DNA of 53,255 nucleotides, taken from Prochlorococcus sp. AG-402-I20. Lineage in GTDB: Bacteria; Cyanobacteriota; Cyanobacteriia; PCC-6307; Cyanobiaceae. The position numbers and the translations under genes were made by a program. Under the pieces are notes generated by a model, which was not told the DNA's origin, did no database searches, and worked only from the letters and a program-made list of their open reading frames with translations. Shown here piece by piece: positions 33,339 to 43,336 of this stretch (within the stretch, counting starts at the first letter, position 1; every line of letters begins with the position of its first letter). The stretch lies in the NCBI GenBank assembly GCA_003216975.1, contig QCHY01000010.1, positions 1-53,255 of the forward strand, given 5' to 3'.

Positions 33339-33632
33339 CTATTTAAGAGTTTTTTTACGGCTAAACATTGCAAGCATTCTGTCTGTAACCAGAAAGCCAC
33401 CAATTACATTAAACAAAGCGAACCCAAGAGATATTGAGCCAATTATTAGTAAAGGTAAATTGTCTCCTGATTGTATTATCAATGTTAGAGCTGCAAGCAT
33501 AGTGATGCCAGAGATTGCATTAGCTCCACTCATTAATGGAGTGTGTAAGGTCGGTGGAACCTTCCCTATAAGTTCTAGGCCCAAAAGACTTCCAAGAAGA
33601 AGCACCCAAAGAGCTTCACTAAAAAAACTCAT
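33339..33632 (-). CDS. pntA2: NAD(P) transhydrogenase alpha subunit, membrane part
   Basis: Cyanobacteria split PntA; this 97-residue piece is the membrane portion, with helices LWVLLLGSLLGLELIGKVPP, ISGITMLAALTLIIQSG and LLIIGSISLGFALFNVIGGF. The conserved HTPLMSGANAISG segment lies between. It overlaps pntA1 by one base at its start and precedes pntB, so the three subunits are translationally close. Confidence 0.96.
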   Translation of the reverse strand: MSFFSEALWVLLLGSLLGLELIGKVPPTLHTPLMSGANAISGITMLAALTLIIQSGDNLPLLIIGSISLGFALFNVIGGFLVTDRMLAMFSRKKTLK

Positions 33633-34774
33633 TACTTAATTCCTCCATTCTCAATAATTTCTGATTTAAGGATTACTCCATCCTTACTAATCAAAGAACC
33701 AGAAATAAGCTCATCATCGTTATCAATTAAAAACTTACCTTCTTTAAACATCGGTTTTAGAAGAGAGAGTAAATTTCTTGAATACAATGAGCTTGCGTGA
33801 TTTGGAATTGAACAAGGTAGATTAGAGGCACCAACAATCTTGACCCCTTTTCTATAAATAGTTTCTCCTGGTTTTGAGCATGCACAATTACCACCACTAA
33901 GAACAGCAAGATCAACTACTACCGAGCCAGGACGCATATCATCCAACATATTTTCATCAATAAGTTTTGGAGCTTTTTTACCAGGCACCTGAGCAGTACA
34001 AATTGCTACGTCAGCTTCAGATAATTGAGTTGCCAATTCTTTTCTTTGTGCAATCAGAAATTCATCCGAAACTTGTTTTGCATATCCTCCAGATTCTGAT
34101 GGAGTTTCGTCAATCTTTGGAAGCTCAATAAATCTTGCGCCTAGTGATTCAACTTGCTCTTTTACAGCCTCTCGGATATCACTAACATAAACCACAGCAC
34201 CAAGCCTTTTTGCTGTTGCAATGGCTTGCAATCCTGCGACTCCAGCGCCTAAGACAACAACTTTGGAAGGCTGAATTGTACCAGCAGCAGTCATCAACAT
34301 TGGGAAGTATCGATCAAGTGCACTAGCAGCTATGAGTACGGATTTATATCCAGCTATATTTGCTTGGGAAGATAATGCATCTGATGACTGCGCTCTGCTA
34401 ATTCTCGGAAGCAACTCCAAAGATATTGCAGAAATTTTTTGGGATTTTAATTTTTCTGCTAACAATGTATTTCCATAAGGATCTAATAATCCAACGAGGA
34501 TAGAACCAGGTTTTAAATGTGAGAGAAATTTTTCGTCAGGGGGCTGAACGCAAAGAACAATATCAACAATTTTTTTTACTTCATGATTTTCCTTTTCAAC
34601 TAATTCAGCGCCAGCATCTAAATAAGTATTGTCTAAAAACCCAGCAGCCTCTCCTGCTCCTTTTTCAAAAAATATTTTACAGCCTAGGTCCAAAAACTTT
34701 TTAACAGTCTCTGGAGTAGCTGAAACGCGTGTTTCCCCTAAAGCTGATTCGAAGGGAATTAAGAAACTAACCAA
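33632..34774 (-). CDS. pntA1: NAD(P) transhydrogenase alpha subunit, NAD(H)-binding part
   Basis: It is the soluble dI domain, 380 residues. It starts FLIPFESALGETRVSATPET, the typical opening, and has RISRAQSSDALSSQANIAGY near residue 128, a Rossmann loop VLGAGVAGLQAIATAKRLGA near 175, and VPGKKAPKLI near 265. It binds NAD(H) and passes hydride to PntB. The start used here is TTG 34774, but GGAGG lies ~15 bases upstream. An ATT codon (34783-34781) has ideal 6-base spacing from it and would add three residues, so the true start is unsettled. It is the first gene of pntA1-A2-B and the YheT-like gene. Confidence 0.95.
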   Translation of the reverse strand: MVSFLIPFESALGETRVSATPETVKKFLDLGCKIFFEKGAGEAAGFLDNTYLDAGAELVEKENHEVKKIVDIVLCVQPPDEKFLSHLKPGSILVGLLDPYGNTLLAEKLKSQKISAISLELLPRISRAQSSDALSSQANIAGYKSVLIAASALDRYFPMLMTAAGTIQPSKVVVLGAGVAGLQAIATAKRLGAVVYVSDIREAVKEQVESLGARFIELPKIDETPSESGGYAKQVSDEFLIAQRKELATQLSEADVAICTAQVPGKKAPKLIDENMLDDMRPGSVVVDLAVLSGGNCACSKPGETIYRKGVKIVGASNLPCSIPNHASSLYSRNLLSLLKPMFKEGKFLIDNDDELISGSLISKDGVILKSEIIENGGIK

Positions 34775-34887
34775 AGTAAAAATATTTATCCTCCTTAAGG
34801 TTAGAAGAGGATACGTTTGAATACCAGCATTTTTAGTTAAGAAAGGTTTTCCTAATAGTTTTTCTTGGCTATGAAGGAAATGAGAAA

Positions 34888-35487
34888 ATGTTATCGATCA
34901 AGAAAAAAATGAGCCTCACCGCGATCGAATGTCCTGATGGTGTTTGTCATAGCCATCACGGTGGGCATGCTGTTCCAAGGACAGCCATGCAAAAAAATCT
35001 GCAAAGTCACGGTAAAGAATGGTGTGAGCGATTAGCAGAACGAATTTATGAAATGTCTGTAGACACTTTTTCTCAGACAGTAATGCCAAGCCTCCATTCC
35101 TCTGGATGGCAGAGAAAACATCTTGACTGGGAATTCAAGCTTGCGAACAAAGAATCTGAACCAGATGAAGCTTTGGTCGAAGGGATCATCAATGCTACTG
35201 AAAGTTTTTTAAGAAGCAGCGAAGTTCATCGCTTATTTATTCAAGAACTTGTGCAAGGAACATTTGCCGAAGCGAAAGATGACAAATTACCATCCAAAGC
35301 TGTTAGAAAAGTAATAGAAAATGAAATAATAGTAATGATAGAAGACAAAAAACAAGAGTTAACAAATAAAATCGCAAAGGCATTAGTGGAAGAGGCGAAT
35401 GGAAATTTCGAGCTAGCCAAAAATGCAGCAATTGAAGGTATTAATGATGTTGAAAAACTATTAATCAATCACACAGAGGCAGTTTAA
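34888..35487 (+). CDS. Conserved cyanobacterial hypothetical protein (CHxHHGGH N-terminus)
   Basis: It is a soluble protein of ~192-199 residues. The N-terminus ECPDGVCHSHHGGHAVPRTA is cysteine- and histidine-rich and could bind metal. The rest is helical and charged (KEWCERLAERIYEMSVDTFS, SSGWQRKHLDWEFKLANKES). I recall similar proteins across picocyanobacteria without known function. Two starts are possible: ATG 34888, with AAGGA upstream, or ATG 34909, which begins closer to the conserved part. It is divergent from pntA1 across a 113-base region. Confidence 0.75.
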   Translation: MLSIKKKMSLTAIECPDGVCHSHHGGHAVPRTAMQKNLQSHGKEWCERLAERIYEMSVDTFSQTVMPSLHSSGWQRKHLDWEFKLANKESEPDEALVEGIINATESFLRSSEVHRLFIQELVQGTFAEAKDDKLPSKAVRKVIENEIIVMIEDKKQELTNKIAKALVEEANGNFELAKNAAIEGINDVEKLLINHTEAV

Positions 35488-35696
35488 TTAATTAGCCAAT
35501 GCGTATTTAGATAATTACCGGAATAATCCATTAATCGAGCCTTTAAATCAAGAAGAATACTATTTAAACCCAATTATAAAGGAAACCTAAAATCTTAAGT
35601 GATAATTTCGTTTTCCAGACAAAACGCTAATTTGTACCAAAAAACACAGGTTAATCACCCATTGGCATGTCAAGGTGAGCTCGTTGGGGATTAATT

Positions 35697-35927
35697 ATGA
35701 ATGCTTCTTTCAACAAAAGAATAAGTATCTCAAGCTGTTGGGCTGCAAGCAGAATAGCTTTACTTGATAGTGTGGAACGATATGAAGATAGTTATGCTAT
35801 CAGTCAGGAATTCTGCGAATGGATTACTTGCATCAACACTTACCCAGAAGGAATAAAAGCCTCAACCTTAAAAGTACCTGATTTTCAAAAAGAGAATTTT
35901 GACGCTGATGAACTTTTAGAACTTTAA
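35697..35927 (+). CDS. Conserved small hypothetical protein, 76 residues
   Basis: The product (SISSCWAASRIALLDSVERY, then ISQEFCEWITCINTYPEG) is soluble with four cysteines and no signal peptide. The composition is protein-like and the frame is clean from an ATG. I do not recognise a function. It lies upstream of trxB in the same orientation but ~100 bases away. Confidence 0.6.
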   Translation: MNASFNKRISISSCWAASRIALLDSVERYEDSYAISQEFCEWITCINTYPEGIKASTLKVPDFQKENFDADELLEL

Positions 35928-36030
35928 TTTCAAATAAATCTAGGATTCAAACACTATCCAATTTTTATCCTTTAAATACACTTTGAGGATTTTTTCTTAT
36001 ATCGTGTAAGTCAGTTTGATTGGGTATGGC

Positions 36031-37413
36031 ATGCCAGGCGAGAGTAAAGAATTAAAAACTGAAAATTTAGTAATTGTTGGTTCAGGACCCGCAGGATATA
36101 CAGCTGCTATTTATGCAGCAAGGGCTAATCTACAACCATTGCTTATTACTGGCTTTGAACAAGGTGGAATTCCTGGTGGCCAATTAATGACGACTACATT
36201 TGTGGAAAATTTTCCAGGCTTCCCAAATGGAGTTCAAGGTCCAGAATTGATGGATTTAATAAAAGCCCAAGCTTTGAGATGGGGAACAAAGTTAATCGAA
36301 GAAGATGCAATCTCAATTGATCTAAGCAAAAGACCCTTTTCAATCTTTACTGCAACTCAAAATTTCAAATCGAACTCCCTAATTATCTCAACAGGAGCAA
36401 GCGCAAATAGATTAGGTCTTAAAAACGAGAAATTATTTTGGAGTAAAGGTATTAGTGCCTGTGCCATTTGCGATGGGGCAACACCTCAATTCAGAAATGA
36501 AGAGCTTGCAGTAGTAGGAGGAGGCGACTCAGCTTGCGAAGAGGCTGAATATCTCACAAAATATGGAAGCCATGTACATTTGCTTGTACGGTCGAACAAA
36601 TTAAAGGCTTCTGCCGCAATGGCCGATAGAGTAGAAGCAAACTCCAACATTACTATTCATTGGGAGACTGAGCTTTTAGATGTTTTGGGTAATGATTGGC
36701 TGGAGAAATTAAAAATTAAGAGAAAAAATACTAATAAAGAAGAGGAAATTTTAGCTAAAGGACTATTTTATGCAATTGGACATACTCCCAACACTTCTTT
36801 ATTCACTAATCAGCTAAGTACAGATTCACGAGGTTACTTACTAACTAAACCTGGGAGGCCAGAAACTTCTTTAGAAGGTGTTTATGCCGCAGGAGATGTA
36901 GCTGATTCGGAATGGCGTCAGGGGATTACCGCGGCAGGTAGTGGGTGCAAAGCAGCTTTAGCCGCTGAAAGATGGCTAGCAAAGAATAAGCTAGCGACTC
37001 TTATCAAACGAGATAAAATAGAACCCTCAAAGGCTGAGACAAAAAAAACTTTAGAAATAAGTAATGAGGGAAATTTCAGCCCTGATAAAACATGGCAAAA
37101 GGGAAGTTATGCCCTTAGAAAGTTGTACCACGAGACCGAAAAACCTCTTTTCGTAATATACACATCTAGTAATTGTGGACCTTGTCACATACTCAAGCCC
37201 CAACTTCAAAGAGTTCTGAACGAATCAAAAGGGCAAGCCATTGGCATTGAAATTGATATTGAAGACGAACAAGATATTGCCAATCAAGCTGAAATAAGTG
37301 GGACTCCAACGGTACAACTTTTTAAGAACAAGGAATTAAAAAAGCAATGGAAAGGAGTGAAATCTAGAAGTGAATATAAATCCGCATTGAATGAACTAGT
37401 GATTGGTGACTAA
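36031..37413 (+). CDS. trxB: NADPH-thioredoxin reductase with fused thioredoxin domain (NTRC type)
   Basis: The FAD loop [20 protein letters not shown] is at the N-terminus, the redox-active CAICDGA near residue 150, NADPH loop [15 protein letters not shown] near 165, and [20 protein letters not shown] near 290. A thioredoxin domain is fused at the C-terminus, with active site [18 protein letters not shown] near 385. This makes it an NTRC, which uses NADPH to reduce 2-Cys peroxiredoxin and other targets, linking darkness or stress metabolism to thiol redox control. I prefer ATG 36031 over the TTG five codons upstream. It converges with the IF-1-like gene with 4 bases between. Confidence 0.95.
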   Translation: MPGESKELKTENLVIVGSGPAGYTAAIYAARANLQPLLITGFEQGGIPGGQLMTTTFVENFPGFPNGVQGPELMDLIKAQALRWGTKLIEEDAISIDLSKRPFSIFTATQNFKSNSLIISTGASANRLGLKNEKLFWSKGISACAICDGATPQFRNEELAVVGGGDSACEEAEYLTKYGSHVHLLVRSNKLKASAAMADRVEANSNITIHWETELLDVLGNDWLEKLKIKRKNTNKEEEILAKGLFYAIGHTPNTSLFTNQLSTDSRGYLLTKPGRPETSLEGVYAAGDVADSEWRQGITAAGSGCKAALAAERWLAKNKLATLIKRDKIEPSKAETKKTLEISNEGNFSPDKTWQKGSYALRKLYHETEKPLFVIYTSSNCGPCHILKPQLQRVLNESKGQAIGIEIDIEDEQDIANQAEISGTPTVQLFKNKELKKQWKGVKSRSEYKSALNELVIGD

Positions 37414-37417
37414 CGTT

Positions 37418-37687
37418 TTATCTTTTTCTTGGTCCTCCTGGTCTATTGCCACCTTGCCTTCCTCCTCCAGGACCTACGTTTCTTTCTCTGTATGTAATAC
37501 GACCACGAGTTAAATCATAGGGACTTATTTCAACAAGAACCTTGTCTCCCGCAAGCAATTTTATTCTAAATTTAGTTAATTTACCTGCGGCCCTACACAA
37601 GCATTGATGTCCAGCGGGCTGTTCAAGAGTTACAAGATAGAATCCATTGCCTTGCTCTTTTTCAATAACGCCGGATGTTTCAATCAT
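37418..37687 (-). CDS. infA: IF-1-like S1/OB-fold protein with Gly/Arg-rich tail
   Basis: Residues 1-69 match translation initiation factor IF-1 (GVIEKEQGNGFYLVTLEQPA; AGKLTKFRIKLLAGDKVLVE; ISPYDLTRGRITYRER). Two features differ from the usual factor: an HQCLCRAAG cysteine pair where the family has a V-x-A-H stretch, and a ~18-residue GPGGGRQGGNRPGGPRKR tail. The usual infA sits in the ribosomal protein cluster, which is not here, so this may be a second, diverged copy. It could bind RNA or ribosomes under special conditions; that is inference. Confidence 0.8.
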   Translation of the reverse strand: MIETSGVIEKEQGNGFYLVTLEQPAGHQCLCRAAGKLTKFRIKLLAGDKVLVEISPYDLTRGRITYRERNVGPGGGRQGGNRPGGPRKR

Positions 37688-37763
37688 GTGTTTTTTTTTG
37701 CATCACAAATTAACTAAAATGATTGTATTCTAAAAAGTCTTTAATTAACCAATAAATGTATAT

Positions 37764-37979
37764 TTAACTAAAAATGTCTTGCAACTCTCTTGCAGTTTGA
37801 AATTGTCCATAATAATAATTCGCAGAAGCTCTTAACCCTGCATCAGCTAAACCATCAAACGCTTCAAATCCAATACTTTTCCATAATTCATTACCACATA
37901 ACTTATCTAGTTCCGAAGAAGCCTCTTTAGAAAGATTTTCCAATCTTCTATTTAGGTTCTTAATTTGACTAATTGACAT
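37764..37979 (-). CDS. Small conserved hypothetical protein, 71 residues
   Basis: It is a helical, soluble product (SISQIKNLNRRLENLSKEAS, then GFEAFDGLADAGLRASANYY) with a single cysteine and no signal peptide. The composition and clean ATG support a true gene. I have no function to offer. It lies between the IF-1-like gene and ycf39, on the same strand. Confidence 0.6.
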   Translation of the reverse strand: MSISQIKNLNRRLENLSKEASSELDKLCGNELWKSIGFEAFDGLADAGLRASANYYYGQFQTARELQDIFS

Positions 37980-38031
37980 CAGAAAACATAGTTTTCTATA
38001 TAGTACATATTAACTATTTTTCTGCAATAGC

Positions 38032-38994
38032 TCAAATGGGGAATTTCTTTTTCTCTTCAATATCAAGATCAACTCCAATATCTTTAAGCCTCTTCAATAT
38101 GACTCCATAATACTCTTTTATATAACTCTCCATTGTTGTTGAATCAGCTTGATTCAAGCCAAAAGCAGAATAAGTATCATCCATAGGGGAATCTAGCTTC
38201 CCTCCACTACCACTAACTTCAGAGAAAGAAAGCCTCTCTGCAACATTCAAGGTTGGTTCAAAAAAAGATACAAGTGATTGAGCAAAGGAAATCATTGTTG
38301 GAGAAACTTTTAATACTCTTGCTTTTTTTTCACTGAACTTTTCACATAGATCAACTAATTCTTTAGCACTCCATGCTTTGGGACCAACGATAGGAAATCT
38401 TCCTTTTATGGTTTGAGGCCTGTCTAAAGCTGCTACTGCGAATCGAGCTATATCCTGCGTATTCATATAAGCAATATCAGTAGGATTTCCGCTTATCCAA
38501 ACTGGTTCATTATTTAAGATAGGAATAGCGAATTGACCAATTACTCCTTGCATGAAAGCGACTCCTTGCAAGATGGTGTAGTCCAATGATGAACTAACCA
38601 ATAATTCTTCGGTACAATATTTGATATCCATTAATGGGATTTTTCTATATTTTTCAGCTCCTAATAGAGATAAAAATACAACTCTTTTTACATTTTTTTC
38701 ATCACAAGCATTGTATAAATTTAATTTTCCATCCCAATCTATTTCGTAAACGCTTCGTGGATCGTCAGGTCGGCTTGTAGCTGCATCAATAACAGCATCA
38801 ACGCCGTCAAGGGCATATTCAATATCATCTTTATTAATTAAATTTCCACGAGTTAATTCACAGCCCCACTCTTGAAGAAATGAAGCAGCTTTTGGTTTCC
38901 TAACCATGCAGCGCACTTTATGGCCTGCATCTATGGCGTTTTTGGCTATTTGGCGACCAAGAGTTCCCGTGCCACCAATCACCAGAACTTGCAT
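38032..38994 (-). CDS. ycf39: Ycf39-like NAD(P)-binding protein (PSII assembly)
   Basis: It is an atypical short-chain dehydrogenase (NmrA-like). The dinucleotide loop VLVIGGTGTLGRQIAKNA opens the protein; VRCMVRKPKAASFL and VDAVIDAATSRPDDPRSVYE follow, and YNACDEKNVKRVVFLSLLGA near residue 105 is typical. Ycf39 in other cyanobacteria works with high-light-inducible proteins to deliver chlorophyll to newly made D1. I start at ATG 38994 (MQVLVIGGTG), as in family members, rather than four codons upstream at 39006. petM lies 55 bases upstream in the same direction. Confidence 0.9.
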   Translation of the reverse strand: MQVLVIGGTGTLGRQIAKNAIDAGHKVRCMVRKPKAASFLQEWGCELTRGNLINKDDIEYALDGVDAVIDAATSRPDDPRSVYEIDWDGKLNLYNACDEKNVKRVVFLSLLGAEKYRKIPLMDIKYCTEELLVSSSLDYTILQGVAFMQGVIGQFAIPILNNEPVWISGNPTDIAYMNTQDIARFAVAALDRPQTIKGRFPIVGPKAWSAKELVDLCEKFSEKKARVLKVSPTMISFAQSLVSFFEPTLNVAERLSFSEVSGSGGKLDSPMDDTYSAFGLNQADSTTMESYIKEYYGVILKRLKDIGVDLDIEEKKKFPI

Positions 38995-39049
38995 AGTTGA
39001 ATTCATTACAAGAGTGGAGCCTAAATGGGCAAACTATAGATTGTGGAAA

Positions 39050-39148
39050 TTAATCACCTTGAAGTTTCAAAAGAAGTACTCCTCCTAATAGCCCAACGGG
39101 AATTAAAACCCAAAAGACTGCAGCGATTCCAAAAATTTCTGATGCCAT
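39050..39148 (-). CDS. petM: Cytochrome b6f complex subunit PetM
   Basis: It is a 32-residue single-helix subunit: [20 protein letters not shown], then a [11 protein letters not shown] end, which I recognise as PetM (subunit VII). It sits in the thylakoid membrane at the periphery of the cytochrome b6f dimer and supports complex stability. The gene is too short for most length cut-offs. It is directly upstream of ycf39, likely co-transcribed. Confidence 0.95.
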   Translation of the reverse strand: MASEIFGIAAVFWVLIPVGLLGGVLLLKLQGD

Positions 39149-39292
39149 TTTTCTAATTTAACTCATCTACCATTAAAACCTAAAGCCCTGACATTCAGAT
39201 AACAATCGACAGGCATGAGTAAATTTTTAAAATAAAATTAAAATGAACTCAAAAATGGTTCAAATACAAAATTAAAGTTGGTTTTGAACTAA

Positions 39293-40264
39293 ATGCAGAC
39301 AAATATTGAGAATGAAGGCCCTTTAATGGGATCACCAAATTGGGGTGAATCTAAAAATTGGTACTACAAAGATCTTAGAGTTCATTTCAGAGTAACTGGA
39401 AAGGCATCAAATCCTCCAATTGTTTTAATACATGGTTTCGGAGCTAGTAGCGATCACTGGAGGAGTAATGCCGAAGTATTTGCATCAGAAGGTTTTAGGG
39501 TTTATGGGATAGATCTAATGGGTTTTGGGAAATCAGAGCAAAACTTTCAAGGCAAAATTAAGTATTTAGATAATCAGATTTGGGCAAATCAATTAGCTTC
39601 TTTTCTTGATGAAGTGGTAAACATAAAAAAGAATGGAAAGGCAATATTGATTGGGAATTCATTGGGAGCTTTAACAGCAATAACAACCCTCTCTAAAAGA
39701 GCAGAGTTAATAAAAACAGTAATTGCAGCTCCATTACCAGAGCCAGTTTTCGTTAATCCAATAAGAATTTTTTTTCCAAGTTGGATTAAAAAAGTTAAAA
39801 GTTTTCTGATAAAACTTATCTTTCATTTATTTCCACTTAAGACATTGGTTAATATAATATCAAAGACAAAATTAATTACTTTTGCTCTTCAAGGTGCATA
39901 TTTTCGCTCGATTTTAAATGACAATTTTTTAAAAAGAATCGTAACAGTCCCAGCGAGAAGAGTCTATGCCGCCAAAGCTCTTAGATCAATGTGTATTGGA
40001 ATGAGTAATAGACCAAACTCTGCAAAAGGACCGTATGTTATTGAAAAAATTAAAAACTTGCCAAATCGCCCTCCAATTTTATTGATTTGGGGCAATCAGG
40101 ATAAATTGATACCTATATTTTTAGCAAAAAAACTAATAAAGTTCCATCCTTGGCTTAAATTAACTGTAATTAATGAAGCAGGCCATTGTCTCCACGATGA
40201 AGTACCGCGACTTTTTAATCAAATTGTTCTGAAATGGCTTAAGAACTTAAAAATTTCTGAGTAA
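39293..40264 (+). CDS. Alpha/beta hydrolase family protein
   Basis: The oxyanion region [20 protein letters not shown] is near residue 43, the nucleophile elbow [14 protein letters not shown] near 120, the acid in [12 protein letters not shown] near 265 and the histidine in [12 protein letters not shown] near 295. This is the haloalkane dehalogenase/epoxide hydrolase-like branch that in cyanobacteria includes pigment-related esterases, but the substrate is not shown by the sequence. The length, 323 residues, is normal. The gene precedes ilvH by 5 bases and is probably co-transcribed, though a functional link is not obvious. Confidence 0.85.
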   Translation: MQTNIENEGPLMGSPNWGESKNWYYKDLRVHFRVTGKASNPPIVLIHGFGASSDHWRSNAEVFASEGFRVYGIDLMGFGKSEQNFQGKIKYLDNQIWANQLASFLDEVVNIKKNGKAILIGNSLGALTAITTLSKRAELIKTVIAAPLPEPVFVNPIRIFFPSWIKKVKSFLIKLIFHLFPLKTLVNIISKTKLITFALQGAYFRSILNDNFLKRIVTVPARRVYAAKALRSMCIGMSNRPNSAKGPYVIEKIKNLPNRPPILLIWGNQDKLIPIFLAKKLIKFHPWLKLTVINEAGHCLHDEVPRLFNQIVLKWLKNLKISE

Positions 40265-40269
40265 CACAT

Positions 40270-40779
40270 ATGAAGCACACACTTTCAGTTTTAGTTGAAG
40301 ATGAGTCAGGAGCACTGAGCAGGATTGCCGGCCTTTTTGCACGAAGAGGATTTAATATTGATAGCTTGGCCGTTGGTCCTGCAGAAGCTCAAGGGATATC
40401 TAGATTAACAATGGTTGTAGAGGGGGACGATTCAACACTTCAACAAATGACGAAACAATTGAACAAATTAATAAATGTTTTAGAAGTTCTAGATTTAACA
40501 ACTTTGCCCGCTGTAGAGAGAGAGTTGATGCTCTTAAAAGTCTCAGCTTCCTCTGAAAATAGAGGAAAAATTTTAGATCTAGTTCAAATTTTTAGAGCAA
40601 AAGTTGTAGACGTATCTGATAATGCACTGACACTTGAAGTTGTTGGTGACCCTGGAAAGCTTGTTGCCTTAGAGAACTTATTGAAACCTTATGGAATTTT
40701 AGAAATTGCCAGAACAGGGAAAGTCGCTCTTAAGAGGGCATCAGGTGTCAATACTGAAATGCTCAAAGCCACAAAATAA
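40270..40779 (+). CDS. ilvH: Acetolactate synthase small (regulatory) subunit
   Basis: It is the regulatory subunit of acetohydroxyacid synthase, the first common enzyme of valine, leucine and isoleucine synthesis. The ACT domain opens [20 protein letters not shown] and [20 protein letters not shown] follows immediately, both diagnostic. The C-terminal half ([12 protein letters not shown], near residue 83; EVVGDPGKL, near 124) is the second small-subunit domain. 169 residues is normal. It binds valine for feedback inhibition. It converges with the cyclophilin gene, 7 bases apart. Confidence 0.97.
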   Translation: MKHTLSVLVEDESGALSRIAGLFARRGFNIDSLAVGPAEAQGISRLTMVVEGDDSTLQQMTKQLNKLINVLEVLDLTTLPAVERELMLLKVSASSENRGKILDLVQIFRAKVVDVSDNALTLEVVGDPGKLVALENLLKPYGILEIARTGKVALKRASGVNTEMLKATK

Positions 40780-40786
40780 TTTTTCT

Positions 40787-41497
40787 TCAAAAATCGACTC
40801 TTTTAGCTTCAATTATAAAATCTTCTTCTTGAATCAAATCAACTATATTCATACCATTAATCACTTTTCCAAAAACGGCAAATCTTCCATCAAGTTCTGG
40901 TAAAGATTTAAGTAATATAAAAAACTGTGAGCTTGCTGAATTCAATGTTGTAGATCTTGCCATTGATAAATATGATCTTTTATGCTTAAGTTCAATGTTA
41001 TTTATTTGATTAAAAATATCTATTTCTTTTCCATAAACTGGTGATTTTTTTGTTTTTAGTTTTATTTCCAAAGGAATATATCTTATTTTTTCTATTGTAG
41101 CGTCTACAAACTTATTTTTGTTTTTTATAGAATTATTTTCTCCAACTCTAATTATAAAAGGGTAAGGTTCTTTGATAACCCTATTAAAAATTGTTTTATT
41201 ATATGCACCTTTTTCGACAAGATCTATAAAATTACCAACAGTTATTGGAGCTGATTTACCATATAACTCAAGTTTTATCTTACCTTTATTGGTAATCAAT
41301 AAGACATATTCATTTGATCCAAGACATGGTAGATTTGTAGTTGAACATATATTTATATCCTCATTTTTATTTTTACTTGAACATCCAGATATCAAAATTA
41401 AATTGACAAATAGAAAAATATAGACTGGTTTAAGAAATACAAAATTTACAATTAAATTATTTGAAATTTTTTTAATTTTATTTTTAAATCCCTTCAA
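40787..41497 (-). CDS. Lipoprotein peptidyl-prolyl cis-trans isomerase (cyclophilin type)
   Basis: The N-terminus has a hydrophobic segment ending in a lipobox ([12 protein letters not shown], cysteine at residue ~39), so the protein is probably lipid-anchored outside the cytoplasm. The cyclophilin fold is shown by [20 protein letters not shown] (~residue 75), [20 protein letters not shown] (~180) and [20 protein letters not shown] (~210). The role is folding of exported proteins. Its start overlaps the ycf4 stop by 14 bases, so the two are likely one transcript. Confidence 0.88.
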   Translation of the reverse strand: MKGFKNKIKKISNNLIVNFVFLKPVYIFLFVNLILISGCSSKNKNEDINICSTTNLPCLGSNEYVLLITNKGKIKLELYGKSAPITVGNFIDLVEKGAYNKTIFNRVIKEPYPFIIRVGENNSIKNKNKFVDATIEKIRYIPLEIKLKTKKSPVYGKEIDIFNQINNIELKHKRSYLSMARSTTLNSASSQFFILLKSLPELDGRFAVFGKVINGMNIVDLIQEEDFIIEAKRVDF

Positions 41498-42059
41498 GGT
41501 TAACCTCTAAAAATCTTGCAATTTCAGCACCTTCATTCTCTAAATCAATTAATGGCTTAGGAGATCCCACTCTAGATATTGGTAAGTCCTTCCTACCTTT
41601 AATTCTCAAAGAAACTCTTCTAAGTGGATTAAACCCATCTCTCACCTCTAATTTAACAGCTTTAATTTCACCAATAGGAATTTCTATTTCTATATTTTTT
41701 AATAATCCTTTCCTAGATACAGATAAAACCCCTTTGTTTTTATCAAATCTATTGAATCCAGAACCATAATCAATAGCTATTAGTCTCCAGAAATAAAGAG
41801 CCAAAAAGAAAGCTGCGACTCCATAGAGACCCATAACCAAACCTTGTGGAACAAAAATCAAAGTAGAAGGGTTCCCTAATGGTAAAAAGTCTCTTCCAAA
41901 ATAACTAGATAATGAAGCCAGCAAAAATCCAACTCCCCCAATGCTTAGCATTGAAGCAACTAAATAGTTCGAAACCTTACGCGAACCTTTAATTTCTTGT
42001 TCTAGAACTAAATCAGATAATTCTTTTTCTGATTGACTTAAATTGGATTCGGTTGACAT
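41484..42059 (-). CDS. ycf4: Photosystem I assembly protein Ycf4
   Basis: It has 191 residues with two membrane helices ([20 protein letters not shown] near residue 32; [20 protein letters not shown] near 73) followed by a cytoplasmic tail with [16 protein letters not shown] and [17 protein letters not shown], both typical of Ycf4. It helps assemble PSI in the thylakoid. It is divergent from psbD across a 200-base region, an arrangement I recall in picocyanobacteria. Confidence 0.95.
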   Translation of the reverse strand: MSTESNLSQSEKELSDLVLEQEIKGSRKVSNYLVASMLSIGGVGFLLASLSSYFGRDFLPLGNPSTLIFVPQGLVMGLYGVAAFFLALYFWRLIAIDYGSGFNRFDKNKGVLSVSRKGLLKNIEIEIPIGEIKAVKLEVRDGFNPLRRVSLRIKGRKDLPISRVGSPKPLIDLENEGAEIARFLEVNLEGI

Positions 42060-42259
42060 AAGCTCGTAAAATTGGGGACAAAATCCCTTTTAAAACATTA
42101 TAGAGACTAAGTTTTTGACAATTACTAACTAGCAATAAAAAAAATTTATTTTATCTCATTTCAATACAAGGGATTTCATCAAGTTAAAGATTTACCCACA
42201 AACACCGTCATCGTTGTTAAAGTCTCCGACGTATACAAAAGCTCAGCAACGCTCCTCCC

Positions 42260-43336
42260 ATGACGATCGCTGTTGGAAGCGCAACAGAACGAGGTTGGTT
42301 TGACGCCCTCGATGACTGGTTAAAGCGCGACCGATTCGTATTTGTTGGTTGGTCTGGACTACTTCTCTTCCCTACAGCTTTCCTAGCTATTGGTGGATGG
42401 TTTACAGGTACAACCTTCGTTTCTTCCTGGTACACCCATGGTGTAGCCAGTTCTTACCTTGAGGGATGCAATTTCCTCACAGCCGCTGTTAGTACTCCTG
42501 GCGATGCCATGGGTCACAGTCTTCTATTCCTTTGGGGACCAGAAGCTCAGGGCGATTTAACACGCTGGTTCCAGCTTGGTGGCCTATGGAATTTCGTTGC
42601 TCTACACGGTGCATTTAGTCTTATTGGCTTTATGCTTCGTCAATTCGAAATTGCAAGACTAGTTGGTATCCGTCCATATAACGCACTTGCTTTCTCAGCA
42701 GTTATTGCAGTATTCACTGCTTGCTTCCTTATTTATCCATTAGGACAGCACAGTTGGTTTTTCGCTCCTTCATTTGGAGTTGCAGCAATATTCCGTTTCA
42801 TTCTCTTCATTCAAGGATTCCATAACATCACGCTGAACCCATTCCACATGATGGGAGTCGCAGGAATTCTTGGAGGTGCTCTTCTTTGTGCTATTCACGG
42901 CGCAACAGTTCAGAACACTCTTTACGAAGATTCAAGCCAGTACTCTGACGGTAAAAATCAGAGCACAACTTTCAGAGGTTTCGACCCAGTACAAGAAGAA
43001 GAGACTTACTCATTTATTACTGCAAACCGTTTCTGGAGTCAGATTTTCGGTATTGCATTCTCAAATAAGCGTTTCCTTCACTTCTTGATGCTCTTCGTGC
43101 CAGTAACAGGTATGTGGGCCGCATCAATCGGAATTGTTGGATTAGCTCTAAACCTTCGTGCTTACGACTTCGTTAGCCAAGAAATCAGAGCTGCTGAAGA
43201 TCCTGAATTCGAAACTTTCTACACCAAAAACATCCTTCTTAATGAAGGTATGCGTGCATGGATGTCTTCTGTAGACCAACCACACGAAAACTTTGTATTC
43301 CCTGAGGAGGTACTCCCACGTGGAAACGCCCTTTAA
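42260..43336 (+). CDS. psbD: Photosystem II D2 protein
   Basis: It is the full 358-residue D2 reaction-centre protein. [20 protein letters not shown] is near the N-terminus; five membrane helices follow, with [20 protein letters not shown] near 108, [20 protein letters not shown] near 155 (chlorophyll-ligand region), [20 protein letters not shown] near 190, and the C-terminal [16 protein letters not shown]2 binds P680 cofactors, QA and non-heme iron partners with D1. The leader of 200 bases upstream, shared with ycf4, must contain its promoter; I could not place -10/-35 boxes with confidence. It overlaps psbC by 17 bases. Confidence 0.99.
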   Translation: MTIAVGSATERGWFDALDDWLKRDRFVFVGWSGLLLFPTAFLAIGGWFTGTTFVSSWYTHGVASSYLEGCNFLTAAVSTPGDAMGHSLLFLWGPEAQGDLTRWFQLGGLWNFVALHGAFSLIGFMLRQFEIARLVGIRPYNALAFSAVIAVFTACFLIYPLGQHSWFFAPSFGVAAIFRFILFIQGFHNITLNPFHMMGVAGILGGALLCAIHGATVQNTLYEDSSQYSDGKNQSTTFRGFDPVQEEETYSFITANRFWSQIFGIAFSNKRFLHFLMLFVPVTGMWAASIGIVGLALNLRAYDFVSQEIRAAEDPEFETFYTKNILLNEGMRAWMSSVDQPHENFVFPEEVLPRGNAL

